NCBI GenBank assembly: GCA_963712715.1
Contig: CAVQJI010000054.1
Span: 1 to 64,000 of the forward strand
Direction of reading: 5' to 3'
Length of the DNA stretch: 64,000 bases
Source: JAFEDN01 sp963712715
GTDB taxonomy: Bacteria > Pseudomonadota > Gammaproteobacteria > Coxiellales > Coxiellaceae
Shown here: one piece after another, positions 1-10,500 of the stretch
Numbering within the stretch: position 1 is the stretch's first letter
How the letters are laid out: each line of letters opens with the position of its first letter
Made by a program: the position numbers and the translations under genes
The notes under the pieces: generated by a model
What the model saw: the letters and a program-made list of their open reading frames with translations, nothing else
Told to the model about the DNA's origin: nothing
Databases searched by the model: none

Positions 1-1
1 C

Positions 2-214
2 GGTGCCGTTGCTGACGGCCACCGGGGGGCCGATGTTGGTGGCTCCGTCCTTGAACTGCACGGTGCCGGTCGCGGCCGCCGGGTTGATCGTCGCAGTCAG
101 CGTCAGCGGGGTGCCCTGCGCGGCGGGGGATGCCGCGGACGTGCTCAGTATGGTGCTGCGTGGCGGTCGCTCCGGAATCACGAAGGGCACCGCCGGCGAC
201 GTCGACGGGGTGTA
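2..214 (-). CDS. Fragment of an actinobacterial-type Ig-like repeat protein (partial at both ends)
   Basis: Read on the minus strand from 214 to 2, the frame is open and encodes a Pro/Ala/Thr-rich stretch with the core TLTATINPAAATGTVQFKDG, followed by a TNIGPPVAV segment. This is the pattern of bacterial Ig-like (Big/Ig-like 3) repeats in surface proteins of actinobacteria such as mycobacteria. The stretch is far richer in GC than everything after it, and the change is abrupt at about 214, where homology to the gene at 3395-4543 begins. No start or stop is present. It could be a foreign fragment captured by recombination or an assembly chimera; from sequence alone I favour the latter. The plus-strand frame over the same bases is only a shadow. 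Confidence 0.55.
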
Positions 215-830
215 GCGCGGTCGTATCAGGAACCATAGGCATCCTCTTTACTGTAGTGCAAGTCTGCTTAAAACGTGCGGCGAATGAGAAATCTCACGAA
301 CGCGCTCGGAGACAGTACGGATCAGTATGATTTAACGGTGGTGCGTCCGGTCGCCAAAGAAATAGCCCGGCAGATTAAGATCACGGGTTTTATGAACCAC
401 ACTACCACTACCCAGATGGTGCATTTCAAGAGTGCGGTGCGGAGCATACTGTTTGAAATGGACAAGCAAGGAGTCGATTTAAACTTTACGGCGATGAACG
501 CACCTGTTCGAGATGGCTAATCAATGAAATAGCCCGGCAAACGCGCAGAGTGGTATTGAGTGATAAAAACTGCTGCAATGGATGTTTATCATTTTTCAGA
601 GCACAAGCAACACCTAAAGAGATCGAAGAAGCGCGCCCGTGATTGCCGAAGCGGTGCCGCAAAAGCTAAAAATCCGAACCACGCGGAATCGTCAGCCATG
701 GAGCTGCCCAAACTCTCCAGCTCACAAAACATCCTGTTAGCCGACCCAAGCGCTCACTCTATTCCACCCCCTTCTCCCACCGTCTCAGACAATCCGGATG
801 AAGAGCGAACAGTGACTCAGGTGTTATGAT
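214..830 (+). pseudogene. Decayed 3' end copy of the FG-GAP/CSPG-type membrane protein gene
   Basis: From 214 this region is closely similar to 3935-4545, the last third of the neighbouring gene. It encodes the same membrane segment (VVSGTIGILFTVVQVCLKRA), the tail beginning NALGDSTDQYDLTVVRPVAK, a Cys-rich NCCNGC motif and the Ser/Pro-rich end finishing in QVL before a TGA-containing trailer. The frame is broken near 285 (after the membrane segment), by a premature stop near 520 and again near 640, so no full product can be made. It is a degraded duplicate, and its upstream part has been replaced by the unrelated GC-rich sequence. Confidence 0.8.
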
Positions 831-893
831 CGTAGCGATAGGAACGTTTAGGATTTTCTGAACACAATAAATCAATCAACTTAAGGAGATGCA

Positions 894-3394
894 ATGAAAC
901 AGGGACAATTTCCGTCGATTTAAATTTAACGGATTTAAATGGGCAGAATGGTTTTAAGATCAACGGTGAAAATGCGGGTAGCCAGTTTGGCGAGAGCGTC
1001 AGTATCGCCGGTGATATTAACGGTGATGGCTATTCCGACCTATTGATTGGTGCCAATAATAATCAATTTGGTGTCAGTTACGCAGTATTTGGCGGACCTC
1101 AAGTAGGAAGTACGGGATCATTGTCGCTGACCAATTTAAATGGCAGCAATGGCTTTAAAATAAAAGGCGAGGATTTACAGGATTATAGTGGTTATTCATT
1201 GAGCGCCGTCGGGGATGTGAATAGCGATGGTAATGATGATGTGATGATTGGCGCTCCTCAGACGCTAATCAAAGCGGCGTGTGTTATGTCATATTATGGT
1301 GGTTCAAATGTCGGCGGGAATGGTTCATTACTGCTTTCCAATTTAACCGGCATGAATGGATTTAAAATTCAGGTGAAATTAACAGCTATCGTGGGGTTTA
1401 GTATTTCTCCGGGGTTTAACACAGGAAAATTAAGTCTCCACAAAAAATGGGATATCAATGGGGATGGATATGCCGATCATTGCGATCGGGGGATTTGATT
1501 ATAACAACGGTCAGGGTCGTAGCTATGTGGTCTTTGGTGGTCCGAAAATCAATGGACTTAGCGTATTTAATTTATCAAATCTCAATGGAACCAATGGATT
1601 TAAAATAGATGGTGAAATGGTGAATGATTGGAGTGGTTATTCCATTAATCCCGAAGGAGATCTCAATGGTGATGGCTATGACGATTCACAACGAAGCGCC
1701 TTATCATAACAATAAAGGCCGCAATTACGTGATATTTGGTGGATCTAAAATTGGTATACAGGTTTATTGTCTTTGTCTCAATTAAATAGCACAACGGGTT
1801 TTATGTTAGATAATGAAGCGCTGGGAGATGCAGGTCAATCATCTGATCAGGTCAATATGGAGATAGGTACTCCAGGTGATCTCAATGATGATGGGACGGC
1901 TAATTTATTGATTGGCGCTTTTGGCCATAACAATTATACCGGCCGTAGCTACGTGGTGTTTGGTGGTGCGGGTCTTGGAGGAGGCGTGATCTTTATCTAA
2001 TTTGAATGGTACGAATGGCTTTAAATTAGATGGGGAATGATAAAATAGCTGGAGTGGACAAGTCGCCACTGCGGCGGGGGATATTAATGGTGATGGGGTG
2101 ATTGATTTATTGATTGGCTCACCCTATCTACAATATTCATGCCGGGCGAAGTTATGTGGTATGGGGTGGATCAGAAATAGGTCCAGGGGGATTATTACCT
2201 CTTTCAAGTCTGAACGGCGTGAATGGATTTAAAATTGATGGAGAACATTGGGTACGACGTAGTGGTTTCGTCGTTAGCCCAGCGGGAGACGTTAATGGCG
2301 ATGGGGTTGATGATCTTATCATTGGCGCGCCGGGATGTAATTTGGGTTGTGCTTACGTCATTTTTGGCGATGCACCGCCGGTTTTGGTCAACAACAGCTT
2401 ATCTCTTTACTGTCGGTGCGACGGTGACTTATAAATTCGATTATTTAGGGGCCTATGACCGTAATCATCCCAATAACACCTTGGTGTTTATTCCCAGTAA
2501 TGTCACTCATGGTCTATTTCAATTATGTACACAGCGCAGGTTTTCACTGATGAACTTCACGCAGCTGAATTAGTGAATGGCAGTGTTCAATTTGTTCATG
2601 ATGGCAGCGTTTTGCGCCGAGTTTCAATATCACTATTGAAAGCGCTGGGATTGCCTGGACGGGCCCTGCTGTGGCTAATATTACTTTTATTACTACGACA
2701 CTCAGCCCACACCCGTTTCCACCAGCCCAACGTCACTCCGACTTTAACTTCATCTTTCCACACCCACTCCAACCACTCTCACCAACCTCTACTACCAATT
2801 TTAACCTCACCATCAACCTTTACTTCAAGCCCTACAGCAACTCTCGACTTCCAACGCCAAGTCTATCTTGCCGATTATTTTGCTGAACAATCAACTGACG
2901 TCAGAAACGGTCAGAGCGTATTTTATCGTTAAATAATTTACAAGCGATGGAGTTCCGGGGTGAATAATAACAGCCAAATTATATTTACCGTAGGCAATGT
3001 GCAGACGGTTATTTTTGCGACCGTGCCTGTCAGTAATATCCCCGTAAAAATCTCACTTCCTTTACGTCAAGCACAGATTCAAGTGGATGGTGGAATTTGT
3101 GCATGACGGTAATAATCAAGCGCCCAGTTATTCGGTGCTAGTGAATGACGGCGTACGATCCATCTTTCCCGAGCGTCGCGGTGATTGACTTTACCGGCGC
3201 ACCGATCATCACGGAGAATATTTTGAACATCATGCCGGGCGAAACGCTTACGTTGACAACGGCGATACTGAATGTCACGGTGACGGATGGTAGTACGCCG
3301 AGCCAAGTGGTGTTAACGGTTAGTAATCTACAACACGCGGTCATCACGTTCGAATACCACGGGAACGTCTGTCAGTCAGTTTACGTTAGCGCAA
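894..3394 (+). pseudogene. Integrin-like FG-GAP and CSPG-repeat surface protein, heavily frameshifted
   Basis: An ATG at 894 follows a good ribosome site (AAGGAG, 883-888), but its frame ends after nine codons. Real coding resumes in another frame at 905. Frames spanning 905-2400 encode about seven FG-GAP repeats, each with a Ca-binding loop such as DINGDGYSD, an LIGAP-type motif, a SYVVFGG strand and an NGFKIDGE linker, as in integrin alpha propellers. From about 2390 to 3394 the products resemble CSPG/NG2 cadherin-like repeats (VQFVHDG). At least eight frame changes separate the pieces. The N-terminal membrane anchor of the downstream relatives is missing. The gene is decayed, with only its 3' part (3395-4543) still one open frame. 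Confidence 0.8.
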
Positions 3395-4543
3395 TTGGAA
3401 GCCGGGCAAATTCAATTGACTCAGGATGACACGTTGATCACGCCGAGTTACACTGTCACGGCGACCGGCGTGACCGGCCACAGCAGCGCCTCCAGCACAG
3501 CCAACGTGTATTTTTCTAATCAAGGCGTGTATGCGCCGCAATTGGTGAATAATTATCTCACGGTGACGCAAGGGGAAGCGACGATTTTATCGAATCAGTA
3601 TTTATCGGCGCAAGAACCTCCTACGGGCCAAGCGCTGAGCAATAGCACCCTGTTTTACGTTAGCAACATTGAATATGGCCATTTTAGTTTAGTCACGCAG
3701 CCGCAGACTTGGATTACCTCATTTAGCCAGCAACAACTGTTAGAAAACCAGGTGCAGTTTGTGCAAGACGGCAATACGGTGACACCGGGCTATCAAGCGG
3801 CGGCTCAGGCATTTGGATTACAGAGCGCCAGTTTAGACGCCAGTATATTCTTTACCCCGGTAAACGTCCCTTCGCCGATATTGGGTGGAAATAGCGGTTA
3901 CACGACGATCCAGAAAGCGATTATCAGCGCGGTCGTATCAGGAACAATAGGCATTCTCTTTACTGTAGTGCAAGTCTGCTTAAAACGGGCGGCGAATAAA
4001 AAACTCGCGAACGCGCTCGGAGACAGTACGGATCAATATGATTTAACGGTAGTGCGTCCGGTGGCGAAAGAAATAGCCTGTCAAATTAAGATCACGGGTT
4101 TTATGAACCACACAACCAATACCCAGATGGTGCATTTCAAGAGTGCGGTGCGTAGCATATTATTTGAATTGGACAAGCACGGAGTAGATTTAAACTTTGC
4201 AGACATGAAAGCGCCTGCTCGGGATGGTTTGATCAATGAAATCGCCCGGCAAACCCGAAACATTGTGCTCAAAGACAAAAGTTGTTGCAATGGATGTTCG
4301 TCCTTTTTCAAAGCGCAAGCAACCCCCAAAGAAATCGAAGAAGCCGCGCCAGCAATCGCCGAAGCGGTGGTGCAAAAGCTGAGAATTGGAACTGCTGCGG
4401 AGTCGTCAGCCATAGAGCTGCCCAAACTCTCCAGCTCGCAGAACACCTTGTTAGCCGACCGAAGCGCTCATTCTATCCCGCCGTCTTCCCCCACTGTTTC
4501 CGACAGTCAGGGCGAAGAGCGAACAGTGGCTCAGGTATTATGA
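3395..4543 (+). CDS. C-terminal remnant of the FG-GAP/CSPG membrane protein
   Basis: This 382-codon open frame is the in-frame 3' remainder of the decayed gene at 894. It begins at a TTG with no convincing ribosome site, so it is probably not translated independently. It encodes two CSPG-like cadherin repeats (strands such as VQFVQDGN, residues 1-165), a hydrophobic segment around 175-200 (IISAVVSGTIGILFTVVQVC) and a tail of about 180 residues. The tail has a SCCNGCSSFFK motif and a Ser/Pro-rich end. The Cys-Cys-containing tail after the membrane segment is shared with the propeller proteins downstream. Similar 3' sequence is repeated at 214-830. Confidence 0.55.
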   Translation: MEAGQIQLTQDDTLITPSYTVTATGVTGHSSASSTANVYFSNQGVYAPQLVNNYLTVTQGEATILSNQYLSAQEPPTGQALSNSTLFYVSNIEYGHFSLVTQPQTWITSFSQQQLLENQVQFVQDGNTVTPGYQAAAQAFGLQSASLDASIFFTPVNVPSPILGGNSGYTTIQKAIISAVVSGTIGILFTVVQVCLKRAANKKLANALGDSTDQYDLTVVRPVAKEIACQIKITGFMNHTTNTQMVHFKSAVRSILFELDKHGVDLNFADMKAPARDGLINEIARQTRNIVLKDKSCCNGCSSFFKAQATPKEIEEAAPAIAEAVVQKLRIGTAAESSAIELPKLSSSQNTLLADRSAHSIPPSSPTVSDSQGEERTVAQVL

Positions 4544-4629
4544 TCGTTTCGTCAGCGCCGCGGGAGATATCAGTTGATTTTTTCAGATTAAATTCTTTAT
4601 TGGTGGTCAATTTATCCAGGTGATTTTTT

Positions 4630-6819
4630 ATGAATCAAAATATTCAAACTTCGAACGAAACCAACGAAATCAAGGATGACGGCATTGGACTGAATCTTCC
4701 GGACGAGAAATACGCTTCCTCATCCTCAGGTTTGCCCAGGACGTCGATATCTCAGTCGTCGTTAATGGTTTTGTTTAAAATAGAAATCCACTTGCGATTG
4801 ATCCAAACTCAGTTGAAAATCTATGCCTCACTGATGAATCATTATCCCTATGCCTTAACCGCCAAGGCTAAACAACGCTTCGATGAATATCAGCAAAAAT
4901 ATCAGCAGGAATGCAAACGTTTTCAGGATTCGCAGACATCGGCTCACGAAACCAAGACGACCAATCCTTCAGTCGAATCTACCCAAAAACTCCTGCAACG
5001 GTGTACGACGATGCAGCAACAGTTACAAAACTATTTGCAAGGGCGTTTGCAACAGATCAGCCACAGTTTCCGAGCAGAGGCGGATGATGCTCTGGCCCTG
5101 ACGGTGAAGCATTTGCAGGAAAACCTGGCGCAACAGGAAAGCATTTTGCCGACATCAGCTCTGACATTGAATACTCAAACCCTCCGGGAACAGTGCCTGG
5201 CTGTAGACAGAAACGTGACGGATCTACTGGACTGTTGGCAAAAGAGGGTAGGAGAGTGGCGGCAACAGCCTGGGGCCTGGGTATCGTTGCAGCGTCGGCA
5301 GCCGCCTGAAGCCGGATCTCTGGCGATGATGCGGCGAGGCCAACACGTGATCCTGTCCATTCAGAGACGGTTGAATCGGGTGGATGAATTATGGCGAGAT
5401 TTACCCTTGGATAACCGGATTTCGACTCCCGCTTCATCGACTGACCCTCATCCTGATTTAAATCTGCTGGCGGCCTTATTAAAACCGGAAGCTATTTTAC
5501 CGGCCTTAGATTGCGCTTATGAATTTTATGCCACGATTTGGCTCAATCTGCAAACCCGCGTTCGTCCCTTACAGCAACGATGGGGAAAAATAGAGGGGCT
5601 TGCTGTGATTCGCGAATTACGAATTATCGTGGTTTACGAGCGTTGGCTAGCGCATCTACGATCAGGGAACACAGCGCCACCACTGAGTACGTGGCGACAG
5701 TCCGTTCAATTACAACGTGGATTGACCTGGGAAAAAAAGGCTTTTTTTAAGCAGTGTTTTGAACAACAACCCACCCAAACGATCCTGACGCGATTAGAAA
5801 GAGAAACCAAAGCTCACGCGACTGCACCGTTATGGCTCTCTGCGTTACGGCTTCAAAAAACGAAACTGATCACTCAAGTCACCCAGCAAGAATCCCAACT
5901 GCTGGTGAATCAGTCCCTATGGCAGAGGGGAGCGGCCAGTCTGTGGGTCAGCCTTACTCAACAACCGGATTACCAATTGGGTCAAGTCTCTTTTCTGGGT
6001 AGCGTCAAACAGATGGACCAACTGCCGCGATCAATCCCGGTCTTGAGTGAACCCTTGCCGGAACCGATGAAAAAAAAGTGCGCGAGTTTGACAGGACTGA
6101 CTTTTTTGGTCATCGGCTTAAGCGCTTCCCAGTATGCCGGATATTATGCGCATGTCATCGGTGCGATTAATCGGGTGTTGTCGGCACAAATCACCGCCTG
6201 GTTTCGGATGGGGAATACCGTGGATAGCGGACTCACGCGTTGGGTGATTCCGTTCTTGGAACACATCACGCCAAAAACGTTCACTTTAAGTCAAACATTG
6301 CGCACCGATGAGCTGAGCTTATTGGAACACGACCGCTTCCTGCAGTGGTGCAATGGGCTGGTGATCAATGGCTTGCTGGCCTGGAACCAGCCATGGCTGT
6401 ATCCGTTCATGGGCTATGTGCTGGCGACGGCAGCGGGCGAAGCGGCGATGCAGGGCGTCGATCACTTCGCCCGTTACCGGCCCATGAAAGCGGAATCGCT
6501 GAATTTTCTGAAAGTAGCGGTGCATATTGCCGTTTACGCACCAGCGTATCAGTTAGGCGTTTATTGGGCGGTTAAACTCGCTCCGCCTAAGCCTGCCCGA
6601 ATGCCGTTGACGGAAGCGTTACGGCAATTTGGATTATTGGAGCCGCCGGCCACGGAACAATCCGTTAAAAAACACTATCGCCGGCTTTCTTTATTATTTC
6701 ATCCGGATAAATGCCAGGGTGAGTACTGCAACAATGCGACGGCCAAAATGGCATTGATCACTGAAGCCAGAGATGCGTTATTAGAACAAGTGCGTCCTAA
6801 TCACCCTTTTTTCGGCTGA
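4630..6819 (+). CDS. Membrane J-domain (DnaJ-like) protein
   Basis: A 729-residue protein with an N-terminal region rich in Gln, Leu and charged residues (about 30-480, largely helical). It then has hydrophobic stretches around 487-510, 572-600 and 625-645, and a C-terminal J domain (about 658-725). The J domain carries the HPD signature (LLFHPDK) that stimulates the ATPase of DnaK/Hsp70, plus a Cys pair just after it (HPDKCQGEYC). J domains usually sit at the N terminus, so a membrane protein with a C-terminal one suggests a specialised Hsp70 recruiter at the inner membrane. The ATG at 4630 follows AGGTGA. It precedes secB and the giant exported-type proteins, suggesting a role in handling them (inference). 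A 5'-truncated paralog lies at 43888-44970. Confidence 0.8.
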   Translation: MNQNIQTSNETNEIKDDGIGLNLPDEKYASSSSGLPRTSISQSSLMVLFKIEIHLRLIQTQLKIYASLMNHYPYALTAKAKQRFDEYQQKYQQECKRFQDSQTSAHETKTTNPSVESTQKLLQRCTTMQQQLQNYLQGRLQQISHSFRAEADDALALTVKHLQENLAQQESILPTSALTLNTQTLREQCLAVDRNVTDLLDCWQKRVGEWRQQPGAWVSLQRRQPPEAGSLAMMRRGQHVILSIQRRLNRVDELWRDLPLDNRISTPASSTDPHPDLNLLAALLKPEAILPALDCAYEFYATIWLNLQTRVRPLQQRWGKIEGLAVIRELRIIVVYERWLAHLRSGNTAPPLSTWRQSVQLQRGLTWEKKAFFKQCFEQQPTQTILTRLERETKAHATAPLWLSALRLQKTKLITQVTQQESQLLVNQSLWQRGAASLWVSLTQQPDYQLGQVSFLGSVKQMDQLPRSIPVLSEPLPEPMKKKCASLTGLTFLVIGLSASQYAGYYAHVIGAINRVLSAQITAWFRMGNTVDSGLTRWVIPFLEHITPKTFTLSQTLRTDELSLLEHDRFLQWCNGLVINGLLAWNQPWLYPFMGYVLATAAGEAAMQGVDHFARYRPMKAESLNFLKVAVHIAVYAPAYQLGVYWAVKLAPPKPARMPLTEALRQFGLLEPPATEQSVKKHYRRLSLLFHPDKCQGEYCNNATAKMALITEARDALLEQVRPNHPFFG

Positions 6820-6830
6820 TTTAAGCATTT

Positions 6831-6877
6831 CTTAAGAAAAATAAGCTTGACAAAATCTTTTTTTGCCGTGAGAGTAT
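6831..6877 (+). promoter_or_regulatory. Promoter region of the first secB with palindrome TTCTTAAGAA
   Basis: A perfect 10-bp palindrome TTCTTAAGAA (6831-6840) is followed by AAAATAAGC and a consensus-like -35 TTGACA (6847-6852). The -10 is less clear (GAGTAT, 6872-6877, spacing 19). The same palindrome and following A/T run occur at the same distance in front of the second secB (13991), so the arrangement is conserved between the two copies. Confidence 0.5.
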
Positions 6878-6924
6878 GCCAACAGGATTTTATAGGATTT
6901 TATTTATTATTGCAGGAACACGTT

Positions 6925-7428
6925 ATGTCAGAACCGCCCGCCCAACAGCCCAGTAATGTCTTCGAGATTCAACGCTTGTATATCCAGAAACAATCTTGCC
7001 AGGTACCGCATGCGCCGGGAATTTTTCAGCAAGAGTTAAAAGACGTCAAACCGGAAACCGCGGTAGAGATGAATCTTCAAAACCGAGCGTTGAATTCCGA
7101 TCTGTTTGAAGTGACTTTAACGTTTCATGTCACCATGAAGATTCAACAGCAAACCGCGTTGAGTCTGGAAGTCACTCAAGTGGGAATTTTCAAATTAGTG
7201 AATTTCGAGGACAAACAAAAAGATTTTCTGCTAGGTGCTTATTGCCCCGGAATTTTATTTCCGTATGTGCGCAAGCAGATTTCAGATTTAACGCAATCCG
7301 CGGGTTTTATGCCGATCACCTTACCGCCGATTAATTTTGACAGCGCGTATCAGCAACGCCAGCAGCAACAACAGCAATCCAATGCTCCCGCCTCCAATGA
7401 GGAGTGGGAGAAGGTGACGGTGCAATAA
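6925..7428 (+). CDS. secB: SecB protein-export chaperone, copy 1
   Basis: A 167-residue SecB. Recognisable family features are FEIQRLY at the start, the VPHAPGIFQ segment, GIFKLVNF, and the strongly conserved LGAYCPGILFPYVRKQISDL and LPPINFDSAY blocks. SecB holds precursor proteins unfolded in the cytoplasm and delivers them to SecA. The end is unusual: a Gln-rich run (QQRQQQQQQ) and an acidic EEWEKVTVQ terminus replace the usual C-terminal tail. I place the start at ATG 6925 (SD GCAGGA) because homology begins there; the frame extends upstream only to a TTG inside the promoter. It lies between the J-domain gene and a giant membrane/surface protein and has a near-identical paralog at 14078. 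Whether this is the housekeeping SecB or a dedicated one cannot be settled here. Confidence 0.9.
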   Translation: MSEPPAQQPSNVFEIQRLYIQKQSCQVPHAPGIFQQELKDVKPETAVEMNLQNRALNSDLFEVTLTFHVTMKIQQQTALSLEVTQVGIFKLVNFEDKQKDFLLGAYCPGILFPYVRKQISDLTQSAGFMPITLPPINFDSAYQQRQQQQQQSNAPASNEEWEKVTVQ

Positions 7429-7590
7429 ATAAGGCAGAGGTAGCTCACGCTCTAAAAAACAGGGTAATGATCCCGCTTTTCCCAGCAGATGGGTTTTGTT
7501 TTGAGAAAGTGTTTGATTCCAGGAAGAGGTTTGTCCCTAACCTTAGCCTAAGAAATAATAAAGTTTAAGACTTAAGCAAGGAGGTGCTTT

Positions 7591-10500
7591 ATGAAATTTG
7601 ACCAATCCGAAGATTCCCAATCGTTTTTCTATTCTCCCAGCACGTACTTAAAAGCCGGTGCAGTATTTGCGGCGACTACGGCGACCTATTTTTTAGCGAA
7701 AACCAGTGGGCTATTGCCCACTTGGCTCTGGGGCAGTTCAATCGCCTCTGAGGGTGAAGAGCGAGATATTGCGCTGACTTCGCAAGAGTCCTCGGGATCG
7801 ATCATTTCAGCATTCGAATGGGCTGATTTTTCAACGCCAGGGACATTGGTGTCAGAAATTGTCGTGCCTAAGATTTTAGAATCGACTTTGGTCGATTTTC
7901 AGGAGATCGATTTAACAGCGCCGTCATTGACTACTCCGGTGGATACTGAAACCGAACCAGCACCGACAGTCGCTGAAGCTAAAACAGCCACTGAGGTAAC
8001 CCGTGAATCTGAATCCGATGTATCAGTAACAGAGGTAGTTGACAGTCTTTCACCAACCCCTTCGGATGAATCTTCGGCAGATTTTTCATCCCCAACGGCA
8101 AGACGCTTGTTAAGTTCTGGGTTGAGCATCATCGGTAATGTTTCCAATCAACTCATTCCCATTGGTCAACCTTGGAATTTTCCTGTGTCAGGTATTTTTT
8201 CATCCAGCAACCCGATCGTTTTAGGCGCAACACAAGCCGGGCAACCTTTACCCGTTTGGCTGAGTCTCCAGCCTGCTTTGCTGAGCACCTATCCGGCAGG
8301 TTCAGGGAATGCTTACAGCGTGGCCGTGTCAGGGTCGACAGTCTTTGTGGCAGATGATGTAGCCGGTTTACAGGTGCTGAATATGAGCAATGTCAGTGCG
8401 CCAGTTTTGTTGAGCACCTATCCGGCAGGTTCCGGGTCTGCTCGAGGTGTCGCGGTGTCGGGATCAACGGTCTTTGTGGCGAATTGGAATGGGGGCTTAC
8501 AGGTGCTCGATGTGAGCAATCCCAGTGTGCCGATTTTACGAAGTACCTATCCGGCAGGTTCTGGGTTTGCTAATGATGTGGCAATATCGGGATCGACGGT
8601 CTTTGTAGCGGATTGGAATGGGGGCTTACAGGTGCTGAATATGAGTAATGTCAGTGCACCGATTTTAAGGAGCACTTACCCAGCGGGTTCCGGGGATGCT
8701 TGTGGCATAGCGATATCGGGAACGAAGGCTTTTGTGGGGGATTGGAATGCTGGGCTTACAAGTGCTCGATATGAGTAATCCCAGTGCGCCGGTTTTACGA
8801 AGCACCTACCCGGCGGGTTCCGGGGATGCTTGTGGCGTAGCGGTATCGGGATCGACGGTTTTTGTCGCGAATGGGAATCCCGGTTTACAGGTGTTGGATG
8901 TGAGTAATCCCAGTGCACCGGTTTTGCTGAGTACGTATCCGGCAGGTTCCGGATTTGCTAACGACATCGCCGTGTCGGGATCCACAGTTTTTGTGGCGAA
9001 TGGGCTGGGTGGTTTACAGGTGTTGGATGTGAGTAATTCGAATGCACCGATTTTACTAAGCACTTATCCGCCGGGTTCGGATGGGGATGCGCAAGGTGTG
9101 GCGGTAGTGGGATCAACAATCTTTGTCGCAGATTTTACCGTCGGCTTACAAGTGCTGGACGTGAGTCAAGGCGCCTTAATGGGGACGCCGCCTTTCACCA
9201 GTATTGCAGGACAGCAGATCCCCATTACCTTAATGGCTAAAGATTTAGTGACGGAAGAGGTCGTATCCTTATCGTTTAAATTAACTTTGGATAATTACCC
9301 TTATTTGCCCCAAACGACGGTGTCGGACCAGAGTGTTTTTCCGGGTCAAACATTGTCTTTGCCTTTGAGTACCCATTTATTTAGCAGCCCTACCCCTTTA
9401 GGCTTATCCTTGTCATTGTCTTTACGAGGAGGTGGTGTGAAGCCTTCCTGGTTAAGTTTAACACCTAATTTACAGTTACGAAGCACGTATCCGGCAGGTT
9501 CGGGAAATGCTTATAGTGTAGCCGTGTCAGTGTCGACGGTCTTTGTAGCGGATGATGTAGTTGGTTTACAGATTCTGGATATAAGCAATGTCAGTGCGCC
9601 CATTTTGCGGAGCACGTATTCGGCAGGTTCCGGGTCTGCTCGAGGTGTAGCGGTGTCGGGATCGACGGTCTTTGTGGCGGACTGGAACGCTGGCCTGAAG
9701 ATTCTGGATGTGAGCAACCCCAGCGCACCGATTTTACGGAGTACTTATCCGGCAGGTTCCGGGTTTTCTAACGATGTCGCCGTGTCGGGATCGACGGTCT
9801 TTGTGGCGGACTGGAACGCTGGCCTGAAGATTCTGGATGTGAGCAACCCCAGCGCACCGATTTTACGAAGTACTTATTCGGCAGGTTCCGGAAATGCTTG
9901 TGGCATAGCCGTATCAGGGTCGATGCTCTTTATTGCGGATGATGTAGGTGGGTTACAAGTGCTGGATGTGAGCAATCTCAGCGCACCGATTTTACGGAGT
10001 ACCTATTCGGCGGGTTCCGGAAATGCTTGTGGTGTAGCGGTGTCGGGGTCAACGGTTTTTGTCGCGAATGGGAGTCCCGGTTTACAGGTGTTGGATGTGA
10101 GTAATCCCAGTACACCGGTTTTGCTGAGCACCTATCCAGCGGGTTCCGGGGTTGCTAACGATGTCGCCGTGTTGGGGTCGACAGTCTTTGTCGCGGATGA
10201 TTGGAGTGGTTTGCAAGTGTTAGATGTGAGCAATCCCAGTGCGCCAATCACGCAGGGCATCTATCTAGGGGGTTTAGGACAGGCCCGTGGTATAGCCGTA
10301 TCGGGGTCGACGGTTTTTGTCGCGGATTCGAATGCCGGCTTGCAAGTATTAGACATGAGCCAACAGACCTTAACAATCGCCCCTTCGGTGACTGATGTTG
10401 GAAATTACAAATTACAATTGGTGGCCACTGATATTTATGGTGGATTGGTTTCAGCGCCCTTTACTGTCCGAGTGGAAGGTCCGCCACAGATGAATGGAAC

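Noticed and set aside
6847..6924. Upstream TTG start extending secB copy 1 by 26 codons
   Set aside because: The TTG is part of the -35 box, the extension has no SecB homology, and ATG 6925 has a ribosome site matched in copy 2.
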